Shown here in pieces: positions 55,454 through 63,979 of a stretch of DNA of 64,000 nt. The notes beneath the pieces were generated by a model, which did not search any database, was not told the DNA's origin, and saw nothing but the letters and a program-made list of their open reading frames with translations. Source of the stretch: Levilactobacillus hammesii DSM 16381 (GTDB lineage: Bacteria; Bacillota; Bacilli; Lactobacillales; Lactobacillaceae); assembly GCF_001434395.1 (NCBI RefSeq), contig NZ_AZFS01000059.1, positions 96,541-160,540 on the forward strand, given 5' to 3'. Both the position numbers and the translations under genes were made by a program. How positions within the stretch are numbered: the stretch's first letter is position 1; every line of letters begins with the position of its first letter.

Positions 55454-55498
55454 AAAGCAGAAATTTCAGGGCCTACGGGCACTTGAAATTTCTGCTTT
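55454..55498. terminator. Bidirectional terminator
   Basis: Perfect 15-bp stem, AAAGCAGAAATTTCA (55454-55468) with its complement at 55484-55498, followed by ATTTTT on the plus strand and preceded by A on the other side. Confidence 0.9.
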
Positions 55499-55510
55499 AT
55501 TTTTAGCAAT

Positions 55511-56578
55511 TTAATGATATTCGGCCCAGACCATGACCAGACTTAGCAAAAACATCAGGCCAATGGCAACCGCGTGCCACCGCTTGTTGCCGACAAAGAC
55601 CGCAATGTATTCACGGATAATGGCATTCGGCAGGAAGAACTTGGCAGTATGGGCGCCAATCCCATTCGCGGGCACGCCGGCCTTACGGGCAATCATTCCC
55701 GCACGGAAGGTATGGTAGCCGTTGGTCACGAAGGTAATCTCCGGCTTCACGGTTCCCCGCGCATCAATGATCTTCTTCGAAAAGACCATGTTTTCATAGG
55801 TCGTTTTTGACTGATCTTCGGCGAGCGCCTGCTCCGGTGGCAGACCGTGGTCAATGGCGTACTGCCGCATGGCAACACCCTCGGGCACCGTCTCGTCACC
55901 CCCCTGGCCCCCGGAGAAAATGATCACGGGACCCTGGCCGATTTTCCGCAACTGCTTCCGGTAGAATTTCAGGGCCCGATCAATCCGTTGGCCCAACAAC
56001 GGCGACACTTCGTTACCATTTAGCAAGCCGGCACCCAGCACAATCAAATAATCCTGGCGGTAGCGCGGGTGGTTAAATTGATAAATCACCAGCATCGTTA
56101 AATAATTGTAGAACCAAAAGAAGATGTAAAAAATGACCATGCCCGGAAATAGATTAATGAACGTGGCCACCGGAACGGGAAGATACAGCGAGGTTAACCG
56201 CACGATAAACGGCGCCAGCAGGATCGCAAGTCCTAAGAACAACGTCAGCATGTTGGCCAGCGTGTGACTCTCGCGGCGCCAGACGATCCACGCATTCCAC
56301 AAGAGGAGGAACGCTTGGAGCGCAAAGGCCAGTCCAATTAGTAGGATGACCCCAATAAAAATAATCAGGCTAAACCCGAAGAGTAACTTATTCCCCAAAC
56401 CAATAATCGAGATTGCCAGCATCACCATCGTACTGTAGAAAAAGAGCGAAAACCAAATACCGTTGCTCAGCCGACGCTTCTCAATGGCGTAGCAGGTAAA
56501 AAAGACGGCGCCGAAAAACAGGGGCACCAGCCATCCCCAGTACACAACTAAGGGAATATTAAACAACTCATCTTGCAT
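55511..56578 (-). CDS. YdcF/SanA family (DUF218) membrane protein
   Basis: 355 residues. The N-terminal half has about six membrane segments (1-165); the C-terminal half is a DUF218 domain: DYLIVLGAGLLNG (about 175-187), VIIFSGGQGGDE (about 213-224), EDQSKTTYENMVFSKKII (about 248-265), and ITFVTNGYHTFRA (about 275-287). A last membrane segment closes the protein. The family includes ElyC/SanA proteins linked to envelope integrity; exact reaction unknown. Confidence 0.88.
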   Translation of the reverse strand: MQDELFNIPLVVYWGWLVPLFFGAVFFTCYAIEKRRLSNGIWFSLFFYSTMVMLAISIIGLGNKLLFGFSLIIFIGVILLIGLAFALQAFLLLWNAWIVWRRESHTLANMLTLFLGLAILLAPFIVRLTSLYLPVPVATFINLFPGMVIFYIFFWFYNYLTMLVIYQFNHPRYRQDYLIVLGAGLLNGNEVSPLLGQRIDRALKFYRKQLRKIGQGPVIIFSGGQGGDETVPEGVAMRQYAIDHGLPPEQALAEDQSKTTYENMVFSKKIIDARGTVKPEITFVTNGYHTFRAGMIARKAGVPANGIGAHTAKFFLPNAIIREYIAVFVGNKRWHAVAIGLMFLLSLVMVWAEYH

Positions 56579-56621
56579 GAAACGCCTCCAAAAAACTTGA
56601 TAATTTTAGGATAACACGATT

Positions 56622-57201
56622 TTACGAAAACAACCGATCACTATCGGCTGGCGTCAAAATAGCCATCATAATTAATTCGATCAGCGTAAAGACCAACGAC
56701 ACGGGTGGCCAGTAGAAAATCAGCGCCACAACGCCGGCCCAAATCAGCCAAAACCACACGCTGGCGTGCATCCGATAGACCGACATCCGCCGAATCTTCT
56801 GGGCGATTTCGGGATGGTCGTCGCGATTAGCCCGCATGATGGTGTAGGACAGTGCCGCATAGGCCCAGGCCCACAACGTAAAAATAATGAAGTAAAAGAG
56901 CTCTGGCTGAACATCGTTGATGAAACGCCCAGCCCAGGCCGTGGAGACCGGGAGCATGCTCATGGTCAGAATCCAGAAATTATTAACCCAGTAAATCTGC
57001 TTGGTGACGCGCTTGGTCAGGCTAAACATGTAATGGTGATTGTACCAAGCCACCCCAATAAAGAGAAAACTGATCAGGTACGCCACCAGGTAGCTCCAAT
57101 TGGCCATCAGCGCCGTAAAAGTGGGCTCCTCAGGCGTCCATGATGGTCAAGGCGATGGCAATAACGGCGTCTGTGAAGGCCTCCACACGTCCTTTGTTCA
57201 T
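56622..57201 (-). pseudogene. TMEM175-type potassium channel, frameshifted
   Basis: The start (ATG 57201 behind GAGGGGG) reads MNKGRVEAFTDAVIAIALTIMDA and stops at 57130-57132. The R-x-x-x-F-[ST]-D motif in it is the hallmark of bacterial TMEM175 (DUF1211) channels. From about 57138 the rest of the family sequence continues in another frame: TPEEPTFTALMANWSYLVAYLISF and four more membrane segments to 56622. The usual V-L-E-L segment between IM and TP is missing, so a small deletion not divisible by three broke the gene inside the first helix. A shortened product from ATG 57107 would lack the pore helix. Confidence 0.75.
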
Positions 57202-57496
57202 TGAAAAATCCCCCTCAAAAACTTGTGATAGTTTTAGAATAGCATAACGGTTTATAGGCGGCGTAAATAAGGCCTTACATGGTGTGGCGGCACACCCTTT
57301 AGCGGTCTAGCAACCTGAAAAATTCTTTTCATTATTTGAAAGAGGATGCTGTCAGTCGCCAGCGTCGTTTTTATAATCTGGCTTGTTTTAGGGGGCTAGC
57401 CAAGCTACGATGGCTCCCGTATACTGCACACACGGCGGAGATTGGTCGTCCTTATCTGTCAATCCTTTTGAAATGGTCATTGACCAAAACACCAAC
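57202..57496. other. Gene-less spacer
   Basis: About 300 bases between the broken channel gene and the terminator of the oleate hydratase gene. A weak resemblance to other structured elements (GGGGGCTAGCCAAGC... CACGGCGGAGA) was not strong enough to call. No supported gene. Confidence 0.35.
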
Positions 57497-57524
57497 GCAA
57501 AAAGGCCGCCAACTGGCAGCCTTT
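57497..57524 (-). terminator. Terminator of the oleate hydratase gene
   Basis: AAGGCTGCC pairs with GGCGGCCTT on the minus strand around a 4-base loop, then TTTTT. Confidence 0.8.
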
Positions 57525-57561
57525 CCGCTAACACCACACAGGATCTACGGGGGTAAAGGGT

Positions 57562-59397
57562 TTATTTGCTATGTGGTGCCTTGGGGTGCAACACCGCGGC
57601 CTTTTGGGGGATCGTCTGGTCACGGCCAAGATACATCTGGTAGTACGGGGGTACAGCGTTGACTACCTTTAACAGCTTGGTTGTCAATGCGGGTAATGCC
57701 GCCGGGTCGATCTGCGGCAGATCCGCCACCGTCACATCACCGTGGATGCCTTGGAACCGTTTGATCCGTTCTAAGAGGTACCGGATGTCGTAACGCGAGG
57801 GGTTGACTTCCAGTGGCTTCTTGTCGAAATCAAGCAGTTTGTAGACGGCTTCCAGCCCAGTCCGGACGGAAGTTTCTACCGTGAAGACAACGTCATCATC
57901 AATCTCCACAAACTGTCCCAACAGACCCAGGTTTGTGCAACCAGCCGGTACACCCAGCGGCCGGTCACCGGCCCGCCGCGGCATGAATTGACTGGTACAG
58001 TAAGGCATCATCGCCGTGGACATGTAGGTGTGGGCTAAGACCTCATCCTTAATATCCAACATACCCAAGTGATAGAGGAGTTCCGTCAAGATCTCATCAC
58101 CGGTACAGTCCCACATCCGTTTCTTAATGTAGTTCCCTTCGTTTTCACCATACAGGCCATAGCCCCAGCCGACTTCTTCATCATCCGCCTGATACGGGAA
58201 GAATGGCTTGTGGTGAATTTCGAACGACAGGTCCCAGTTAGAATCCCTGAAGGTCATCAGACCACCGGTGCCGGCCGGACTCCCTGACAGCTCCTCAATG
58301 CGTTTGAAGAACTCGGGATAGCCCTTAACCGTTGGGAAGAATGAAATCCACTTGGTCTTGTCGATCTGGCCCAAGAACTTCTCGGGATGGCCGAACTTGG
58401 CATCCTTTTTCGCAAGATTTTGCCAAATCGTAAAGGTTCCCATGTCTTCGGTATCGCGATTCGTTGGTGCCACCGTCTGATTATCGCCAAAAGTACTGTT
58501 TTCACTGATAGATCCGGTCGTGACGAAGACTAAATCTTGGCGGTTCACGTGCACGTTCGCCGGCACGCCCGCCCGCGTCGCCACAATCTCATTAACTGTA
58601 TTGTTGGCATCCGAAAAACCAAGATCGGTCACGGTAAAGTTATTCTCGAAATGAACGCCCTGATCAATCAGCCAGCGTTCAATCGGCAAGATAATGGCAT
58701 CATATTCGTTGTATTTAGTATGAACAAAGCCCTCTAAGTATTCGTGACGGGCAATGAAGGTAAACCGTTGCCAGTAACGCCGGCATTCAATGGCACTGTG
58801 GTAGTGTTTGAACGCCAATTGACTGTGAAAACACGTCCAAAAGTTCGTCTTAAAGAAATCCGGATCAAAGAACTCATCCAATCGTTTATCGGCCAGCTCT
58901 TCTTCCGTAGAATTGATGATCTTCTGCATGGTTGCCGCATACTCCGGCTTCATCTTGTAGTCATGATAGTGGCTGTCGATTTCGCCCTGGTTGACAATCA
59001 CCCGCGCCTCACTATGGATCGGTTCATCACGATTAAAGTCAACCACATCGTCCAAGACCGTCCGCCCCGGATTTTCCAATGACGGAATCTTGCTGCAGAG
59101 GTACCACAGACATTCCATGTAGGGTTCCAATTCCCGTTCGGCCCGACACAGGTAACCTTGGCTACTCTTAGTTCCATCCATCGAACCGCCCATCACGGGT
59201 TTCTTCTCATAGATTGTGATGTTGCGCGCCGGCATCTGGGCATCGTCAATCAAAAATACAGCTGTTGCCAAACCTGCAATCCCGCCACCAACAATACTGG
59301 CGCGCCGATCGTCAATTCCGGCCGGCTTTAAGGGATGGTACATCGTCTGATAGATATTCATGGAGATGACCTTCTTCGTTTTGGATTTCTTGCTCAT
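57562..59397 (-). CDS. ohyA: Oleate hydratase (MCRA family)
   Basis: Up to 611 residues of the myosin-cross-reactive antigen family, FAD enzymes that add water to cis-9 double bonds of oleic and linoleic acid, detoxifying host or medium fatty acids. The dinucleotide-binding motif GGGIAGLATAVFL (about 37-49) is followed by ITIYEKKPVMGGSMDG; conserved blocks YLCRAERELEPYMECLWYL and TAMMPYCTSQFMPR are present. ATG 59397 has only a weak ribosome site; ATG 59361 (MNIYQTMYHP) fits the family start as well. The TetR gene next upstream, and a TGTCAAA dyad between them, suggest local regulation. Confidence 0.94.
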   Translation of the reverse strand: MSKKSKTKKVISMNIYQTMYHPLKPAGIDDRRASIVGGGIAGLATAVFLIDDAQMPARNITIYEKKPVMGGSMDGTKSSQGYLCRAERELEPYMECLWYLCSKIPSLENPGRTVLDDVVDFNRDEPIHSEARVIVNQGEIDSHYHDYKMKPEYAATMQKIINSTEEELADKRLDEFFDPDFFKTNFWTCFHSQLAFKHYHSAIECRRYWQRFTFIARHEYLEGFVHTKYNEYDAIILPIERWLIDQGVHFENNFTVTDLGFSDANNTVNEIVATRAGVPANVHVNRQDLVFVTTGSISENSTFGDNQTVAPTNRDTEDMGTFTIWQNLAKKDAKFGHPEKFLGQIDKTKWISFFPTVKGYPEFFKRIEELSGSPAGTGGLMTFRDSNWDLSFEIHHKPFFPYQADDEEVGWGYGLYGENEGNYIKKRMWDCTGDEILTELLYHLGMLDIKDEVLAHTYMSTAMMPYCTSQFMPRRAGDRPLGVPAGCTNLGLLGQFVEIDDDVVFTVETSVRTGLEAVYKLLDFDKKPLEVNPSRYDIRYLLERIKRFQGIHGDVTVADLPQIDPAALPALTTKLLKVVNAVPPYYQMYLGRDQTIPQKAAVLHPKAPHSK

Positions 59398-59440
59398 CTC
59401 TAACGATACGACCGGTCTATCGGGGATACAATTGACAAAA

Positions 59441-59467
59441 AAAGCGGGTTGTCAAAGTTTTGACAGC
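59441..59467 (-). promoter_or_regulatory. Dyad between tetR and ohyA: terminator and possible operator
   Basis: TGTCAAAGTTTTGACA (59450-59465) is a perfect 16-base palindrome set in a longer imperfect dyad (GCG.G... C.CGC), followed on the minus strand by seven T. As RNA it is a terminator for the TetR gene. The TTGACA in it also stands 18 bases before a TTGTAT, a possible ohyA promoter, so the palindrome might also be an operator. Confidence 0.5.
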
Positions 59468-59498
59468 TCGCCATTTCTGTAAAGTTTGGGGGCCTAAT

Positions 59499-60053
59499 TT
59501 ATTCGGCATACTTATGCAGGGCCTTTTGAAAGTCCCCTTGCACCAGGACCCCCGTCTGTTCCACGATGTCCGCCGGGTCGTCCTTAAGGCCATCCTTCAC
59601 CCACTCAAAGATCAGGGCAATGAAGGCCAAACTATAAAAGTGCGCGATGAAATCCTTGTGGTTTTGGGCCACGTGCATCCCCACCGCTTGCCGCTCCACG
59701 ACGGCCAATATGTATTGATACAGGACGGTATAGATATACTTTTCCAGCAGGTCACGGTACGCTGACTGGTAGGTATTCTCCACCAAATAACGATTGGCCT
59801 TAATGGTCATCATCACATTATAAAAGCCATGCTGCCAATTGTCATAATCCGCAACATTTTTAAGCGATTCCGCCGTTGCTTCACGGGCCGTCCACTCGAC
59901 CAACTCGTAAATATCACTGAAATGATTGTAAAAGGTTTGCCGCGTAAGGTCGCAGGCATCGACGATCGATTTAATTGTAATCTTATCAACCGGCGTCCGC
60001 TGAAGCTGGGTCACGAGTGCATCCGAAAGCTGTTGCTTGGTATTCTTTCCCAT
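59499..60053 (-). CDS. TetR-family transcriptional regulator
   Basis: 184 residues. N-terminal TetR helix-turn-helix (about 8-55, ITIKSIVDACDLTRQTFYNHFSDIYELVEW) and a C-terminal ligand domain of the DhaS-like TetR_C type. It lies just upstream of the oleate hydratase gene on the same strand, and fatty-acid sensing by neighbours of such genes is plausible but not shown. Own promoter: TTGTTC/TATACT upstream. Confidence 0.9.
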   Translation of the reverse strand: MGKNTKQQLSDALVTQLQRTPVDKITIKSIVDACDLTRQTFYNHFSDIYELVEWTAREATAESLKNVADYDNWQHGFYNVMMTIKANRYLVENTYQSAYRDLLEKYIYTVLYQYILAVVERQAVGMHVAQNHKDFIAHFYSLAFIALIFEWVKDGLKDDPADIVEQTGVLVQGDFQKALHKYAE

Positions 60054-60075
60054 AGGTCATCGCCCCTCTGAGGCT

Positions 60076-60104
60076 AGTATATAATGATTCGCTATTGGGA
60101 ACAA
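60076..60104 (-). promoter_or_regulatory. Promoter of the TetR gene
   Basis: Minus strand TTGTTC (60099-60104), 17 bases, TATACT (60076-60081). Confidence 0.7.
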
Positions 60105-60117
60105 CGGGGCTTTAACG

Positions 60118-60145
60118 CAAAAAAAGCTGTCGACAGTAACAGCTT
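60118..60145 (-). terminator. Terminator of the small secreted protein gene
   Basis: AAGCTGT (60139-60145 complement) pairs with ACAGCTT (60124-60130 complement), followed by a T-run on the minus strand. Confidence 0.75.
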
Positions 60146-60211
60146 GGCACTTGCTAAATTCAATGACCCTTGACCACTAACGGCCGGTCTTGCTGTCGGC
60201 AATCTCCCAAC

Positions 60212-60547
60212 TTACCTTGCGGGAACCGCATGTACATGACCATGGGCGTGAACCCGCCCCGTTGTCGAGATGACGATGCCCTGTTGATAAGCGACCACGA
60301 CTTTCGTTAAGTTGACGGCCTCATACCGGCGGATAGATGTCTTGCCCCGAACGGGCTTGCGAACAGCGTGCTTGGTGGGTAACACTGCCGTCTCAAGGTC
60401 CTGGCCGCAATCAGCAGTCTGACTGGCTTGGGCTACGACCGTCGTCCCCAGCCACTGATGGGCGCTATAATTTGATTGACGCGTGTCCCCCAGCACACCA
60501 ATTCCTAACGTTATCGCAACGATCAACAGGCATTTGAGCCATCCCAT
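60212..60547 (-). CDS. Small secreted protein
   Basis: 111 residues: a signal peptide (MGWLKCLLIVAITLGIGVLG, 1-20, cleavage uncertain), then a polar basic part ending in a His-rich stretch (RVHAHGHVHAVPAR). AAGAAGGAG precedes the ATG. The histidines could bind metal, but this is guesswork. No family recognised. Downstream terminator and an upstream candidate promoter (near 60575-60600) make it a single-gene unit. Confidence 0.65.
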   Translation of the reverse strand: MGWLKCLLIVAITLGIGVLGDTRQSNYSAHQWLGTTVVAQASQTADCGQDLETAVLPTKHAVRKPVRGKTSIRRYEAVNLTKVVVAYQQGIVISTTGRVHAHGHVHAVPAR

Positions 60548-60732
60548 AAATGATTTTCTCCTTCTTTTCCATTAGTTTTTAGTATATATAAACTATAACA
60601 TTAAAATAATGCAAAAAGATGCCACACTTTCGTTAATATGGTTAATAGTATGCGTTTACATTCAGTGAAATTGCCTTTTATGCTTCTAATTATTATTTTA
60701 CTGTTTAAACTATCCGCAATTAGTTAAAAAAC

Positions 60733-60944
60733 AAAAAACGCCCGCTTCATCCCAAAGGGACGAAACAGACGTTTTTACCACAGCATTCGCCGAAACGAAT
60801 GGATTTATCTCGGAATCCACATTCCCTCAAAATCAGACACGTCACAATACGGTGACATATGTGCCCTGCTGACAAATTCACCTAGCCGCTTGCGCGGACG
60901 CCCCTTGCAAGCAAGGAACGCGTGATTTCTCGACTCATCGCATA
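60733..60944 (-). ncRNA. Probable independent non-coding RNA, about 210 nt
   Basis: On the minus strand a promoter (TTGCGC at 60974-60979, 17 bases, TAGTAT at 60951-60956) starts a region without a reading frame that ends at a terminator (15-bp stem with wobbles at about 60739-60772, then six T). In between are several clean hairpins: CCTTGC/GCAAGG, CCGC/GCGG, GTCAC/GTGAC and CATTCG/CGAATG, and a GGTGA...TCACC pairing that excludes the GTCAC/GTGAC one. Size and isolation would suit a 6S-type RNA, but I cannot assign a family. It might also be a leader for the gene at 60547. Confidence 0.6.
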
Positions 60945-60950
60945 GGAATA

Positions 60951-60979
60951 ATACTACCACAGCGATTGTCCGAGCGCAA
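60951..60979 (-). promoter_or_regulatory. Promoter of the putative ncRNA
   Basis: TTGCGC (60974-60979), 17-base spacer, TAGTAT (60951-60956) on the minus strand, starting right after the stop codon of the 60982 gene. Confidence 0.65.
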
Positions 60980-60981
60980 GG

Positions 60982-61464
60982 TTATTTCTTTTTAACATCG
61001 GTTTCTTCTTTATTCGTCTCGGCAGCTTGAAGCTTCTCAATCTGCAGACCTAACCAATCGTGAAGACTTTGATCGGCTATCTCAGCCTGATCCACATAGG
61101 TCGTGGCCGGTGCCAACGCATCAATCCGCAGCCCGGAAGCGTTGATATCCGGCGTTTCAATCACCGCGTAGACGTTTAGGTCGCGTTCTTCGTTGGTCTC
61201 CATGATCTTACCAATCGTCTTCGTATCCTGTAAAGGTAAGTTGATCACACTCATTTCCAACCGCACGGAAGCTTCCGTGTCAGTTAGCTTCAACTCAGCT
61301 TGGGCCAACTTATCCGCGCCGATCTGCTGACGAATAAAAGCTGCCAATGGCGCCATGGTCCCATCCGGGTCAGCAAAAAACTTGGCCTGCGTGGTCTCCG
61401 CCGTGAAATGTTCCAATTGATCATCCGCTACTGCGTCAATAAATGTCTGTACTTCTCGCTTCAT
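60982..61464 (-). CDS. Hypothetical cytoplasmic protein
   Basis: 160 residues, acidic, no signal peptide or membrane segment. A helical N-terminus, a central beta-rich part (AELKLTDTEASVRLEMSVINL; LNVYAVIETPDI) and a Lys/Glu-rich tail ending KEETDVKKK. No family recognised. It starts 14 bases after the membrane protein gene upstream, so both likely form an operon and may act together. Confidence 0.7.
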   Translation of the reverse strand: MKREVQTFIDAVADDQLEHFTAETTQAKFFADPDGTMAPLAAFIRQQIGADKLAQAELKLTDTEASVRLEMSVINLPLQDTKTIGKIMETNEERDLNVYAVIETPDINASGLRIDALAPATTYVDQAEIADQSLHDWLGLQIEKLQAAETNKEETDVKKK

Positions 61465-61478
61465 TTACCCACCTCGTT

Positions 61479-61886
61479 TTAATGCCCGAATCTTTTCCGG
61501 TCACGCTTGTCTCGTTCGTCCTTCCGCAATCGTAACGCGAGCACGAGCCAATATGCATTGGCCACCATGACCGCGATACTGCCGACTGACATCAATACGC
61601 GTACCATCAAGGATGCGTGGTTGTAGCCCCACATCGTAATCAACACGCTAATGAGCGACAATGAATACATCGCAATGACTAGACCCATCAAGTAAAACGA
61701 TGGCCGCCAATCTAGCGCCGCCAAGACGATGGTAATGACATAGAGGCCAACTGCCAAAGCGGAGGACCGCCAGAATTCACTCATGGACGTTGCTAAACCC
61801 ACAAACGAGCGCGACATCAGGAAATTAATAACCAGGAAGCCAAACAGCGAAATGATGGCCCAGGCAATCACGTTACGATCTTTCAT
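61479..61886 (-). CDS. Small four-TM membrane protein
   Basis: 135 residues with four hydrophobic segments (about 7-26, 42-59, 65-86, 95-117) and a basic C-terminal tail (RLRKDERDKRDRKRFGH). No family recognised. First gene of a two-gene unit with the hypothetical protein at 60982-61464. Confidence 0.75.
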   Translation of the reverse strand: MKDRNVIAWAIISLFGFLVINFLMSRSFVGLATSMSEFWRSSALAVGLYVITIVLAALDWRPSFYLMGLVIAMYSLSLISVLITMWGYNHASLMVRVLMSVGSIAVMVANAYWLVLALRLRKDERDKRDRKRFGH

Positions 61887-61922
61887 TTAGAATTAAACTC
61901 CTCAATAATTTCAAAGTAATTA

Positions 61923-61950
61923 AAAACGTGGCCCCAATCGACCACGTTTT
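61923..61950. terminator. Terminator of lplA
   Basis: Perfect stem AAAACGTGG (61923-61931) with CCACGTTTT (61942-61950), T-rich on both strands, 70 bases past the lplA stop. Confidence 0.85.
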
Positions 61951-62022
61951 CGTCAATTTCAATTTCTATTTTAACGTATCTGGCCTATAAAATCAGCAAT
62001 TCCACCAATTCTTAGGCGAGAA

Positions 62023-63036
62023 TTAATCGACCAATAGATCCAAGACGTCCTGCGTCTCAATGCCATTGAAGTATAACTGGGTGTTAACACTATTCAAAAC
62101 AGCGCCAACGTGCTCCCGATCGTACCGGACGCCCTTCAATTTATCCGCCAATTCGGTCGCATCGCTCGGCCCGAAGAAGTCGCCATAGAACTTAATGTTT
62201 TCGATCTTCCCGCCATCAACTAATAACCGGGCGTCGATCGTCCCAGCCGTGAAGTGTTGCCGCTTCTTGACCGTGAATTCTGGAGAATTTCCGTAAACCC
62301 AGTCCCAGTTAGCGTAGTAGTCATTAAAGATCTGATCAATGGCTGCTTGTTCGCTATCGGCAATCTGAACTTCCTTGTCGGCAATGGCGTCCAAATTATC
62401 CACGTGGAACAATTCCTTTAACAAGGTGTCTCTAAATTCGGGAACCGTCAAGTTTTGATACTCTGGTGCCAAGTAAGGTTTCAGATTCGTCACCCGGGAA
62501 CGAACCGACTTAATGCCCTTGGACTTCATCTTGTCTTCTGGCACGTTTAACGCATGTGCAATCACGTCTTGATCCACATCCAGCATCAACGTCCCGTGGG
62601 AGAACGTCTTGCCACTGTGAGAATACATCGCGTTGCCGGAGAACTTCTTACCGTCAACTAAGATGTCGTTCCGCCCAGAAACTTCGACGGATTTAGCCCC
62701 CATGGCATGCAAAGCATCGACTATGGGTTGAACGAAAGACTTGAAATCGCCAAACTCTTCGCTGTCGCTATCAACCACGAAGCTAAAGCAAAGGTTGCCG
62801 AGATCTTGATAGACAGCGCCACCACCCGATAACCGACGGGTGACCGTGATGTCATTTTCTTCCACGTATTTTTGATTAATCTCTTCCAACGTGTTTTGGT
62901 TCCGACCCACGATGATGCAAGGCCCTTCGTAGTAGAACAAAACGAGTGGTTCATCGAACTTCTTATTGTTCATTAAGTACTGTTCGGTTGCTAAGTTGTG
63001 ACGAATATCATGTGACTTCATGGCATACCAATACAT
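62023..63036 (-). CDS. lplA: Lipoate-protein ligase A
   Basis: 337 residues, the full two-domain form. It activates free lipoate with ATP and attaches it to E2/GcvH proteins. The catalytic domain shows RRLSGGGAVYQDLGNLCFSF (about 77-96, with the RRxSGGGxVYHD motif where D is kept and H is Q), KFSGNAMY with the catalytic Lys (about 143-150) and SHGTLMLDVD (158-167). The C-terminal accessory domain (about 255-335) is present. It stands alone; the pyruvate dehydrogenase genes it serves are not in this window. Confidence 0.94.
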   Translation of the reverse strand: MYWYAMKSHDIRHNLATEQYLMNNKKFDEPLVLFYYEGPCIIVGRNQNTLEEINQKYVEENDITVTRRLSGGGAVYQDLGNLCFSFVVDSDSEEFGDFKSFVQPIVDALHAMGAKSVEVSGRNDILVDGKKFSGNAMYSHSGKTFSHGTLMLDVDQDVIAHALNVPEDKMKSKGIKSVRSRVTNLKPYLAPEYQNLTVPEFRDTLLKELFHVDNLDAIADKEVQIADSEQAAIDQIFNDYYANWDWVYGNSPEFTVKKRQHFTAGTIDARLLVDGGKIENIKFYGDFFGPSDATELADKLKGVRYDREHVGAVLNSVNTQLYFNGIETQDVLDLLVD

Positions 63037-63359
63037 AACTCAAAAACCCCTTTCGAATTAACCAATCGCCGGGTAACGACCCCGGTTACGGTAAATCATA
63101 GCACGCATTGGAACCGATTACAATTTAGCACCAATATAATGGAAAAGAGTGTGCAAATTGCCCCACAATCAGGGCCGCCAAACGGTGATGCCACGCTAAA
63201 CGGCGTAGCTACAGACCGTACGCGTGAGTCCCGTGAAAACGCCATTGAAAAATCACCATTCGGTTATTGACTTCACTTTCAACTAAACGCCATCCCCTAT
63301 TTTCCTCAACACTATGACGCTCTGCCCAATAGCCGTCCTCAGAGTGACAAAACTCAGGC
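63037..63359. other. Gene-less spacer upstream of lplA
   Basis: About 320 bases. Should contain the lplA promoter, but no clear boxes are seen. No reading frame or strong hairpin before the terminator at 63360. Confidence 0.35.
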
Positions 63360-63391
63360 AAAAAAAGATCCACGCTGCAATAGCGTGGATC
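63360..63391 (-). terminator. Terminator, probably of the Rrf2 gene
   Basis: Perfect 10-bp stem GATCCACGCT (63367-63376) with AGCGTGGATC (63382-63391), then seven T on the minus strand, about 130 bases past the Rrf2 stop. Confidence 0.8.
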
Positions 63392-63517
63392 CAGCCCCCG
63401 TCAGAGTTCACCCCTGGCGGTTATGACTGTTATTAATGATGGCCTTAGTCACCATTCGATTTTATACCTTTATTATAACGCCACTAACTAAAGTTTAGTA
63501 GCATTTAGCTCACTAAT

Positions 63518-63979
63518 CTAGTCGCTGATTAAGCGCCGAAAATAACCGTGACCATGCAGATCTTGCTTCAGATCGGTCATCGTAAATTGATGATAAAACT
63601 TACGATAATCTTCATCAGCCAACGTAAAAAGATCCGTCAACGTCTGCGAAATATTAGCCGAAATATCGGTCGCATCCGTATCCTTGGTGCCCTTGGAGTC
63701 ACCGGTGATGAACCGTGCGTAGCTAATGGTTGGGGGAATTGTCAGGTCGTAGAGTTCCCCCACGTTGATCTCATCCAGGCTCCGAATTAATTGGTACCCG
63801 CCATTTTTCCCAACGGAACCCTCAATGTAGCCCTGCTTGTGCAGCACGGAGAGTATGTTGCGGATCATCACCGCATTTAGTTGTAGTGACGTTGCCAGTT
63901 CCCGGCTCGCTATTTTACGAGGACGATTCTCGTCCAGGTAGAGCAAGCTGTGAACGGCAACGGAAAAGTCTAATCTCAT
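63518..63979 (-). CDS. Rrf2-family transcriptional regulator
   Basis: 153 residues with the Rrf2 winged helix (about 1-80: RLDFSVAVHSLLYL, IASRELATSLQLNAVMIRNILSVLHKQGYIEGSVGKNGGYQL). The three cysteines that bind an iron-sulfur cluster in IscR/NsrR are absent; the protein has no Cys at all, so it belongs to the cluster-free Rrf2 group. The ribosome site is weak (GAAAG) and only 21 bases upstream are visible, so the start is less certain. Confidence 0.88.
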   Translation of the reverse strand: MRLDFSVAVHSLLYLDENRPRKIASRELATSLQLNAVMIRNILSVLHKQGYIEGSVGKNGGYQLIRSLDEINVGELYDLTIPPTISYARFITGDSKGTKDTDATDISANISQTLTDLFTLADEDYRKFYHQFTMTDLKQDLHGHGYFRRLISD

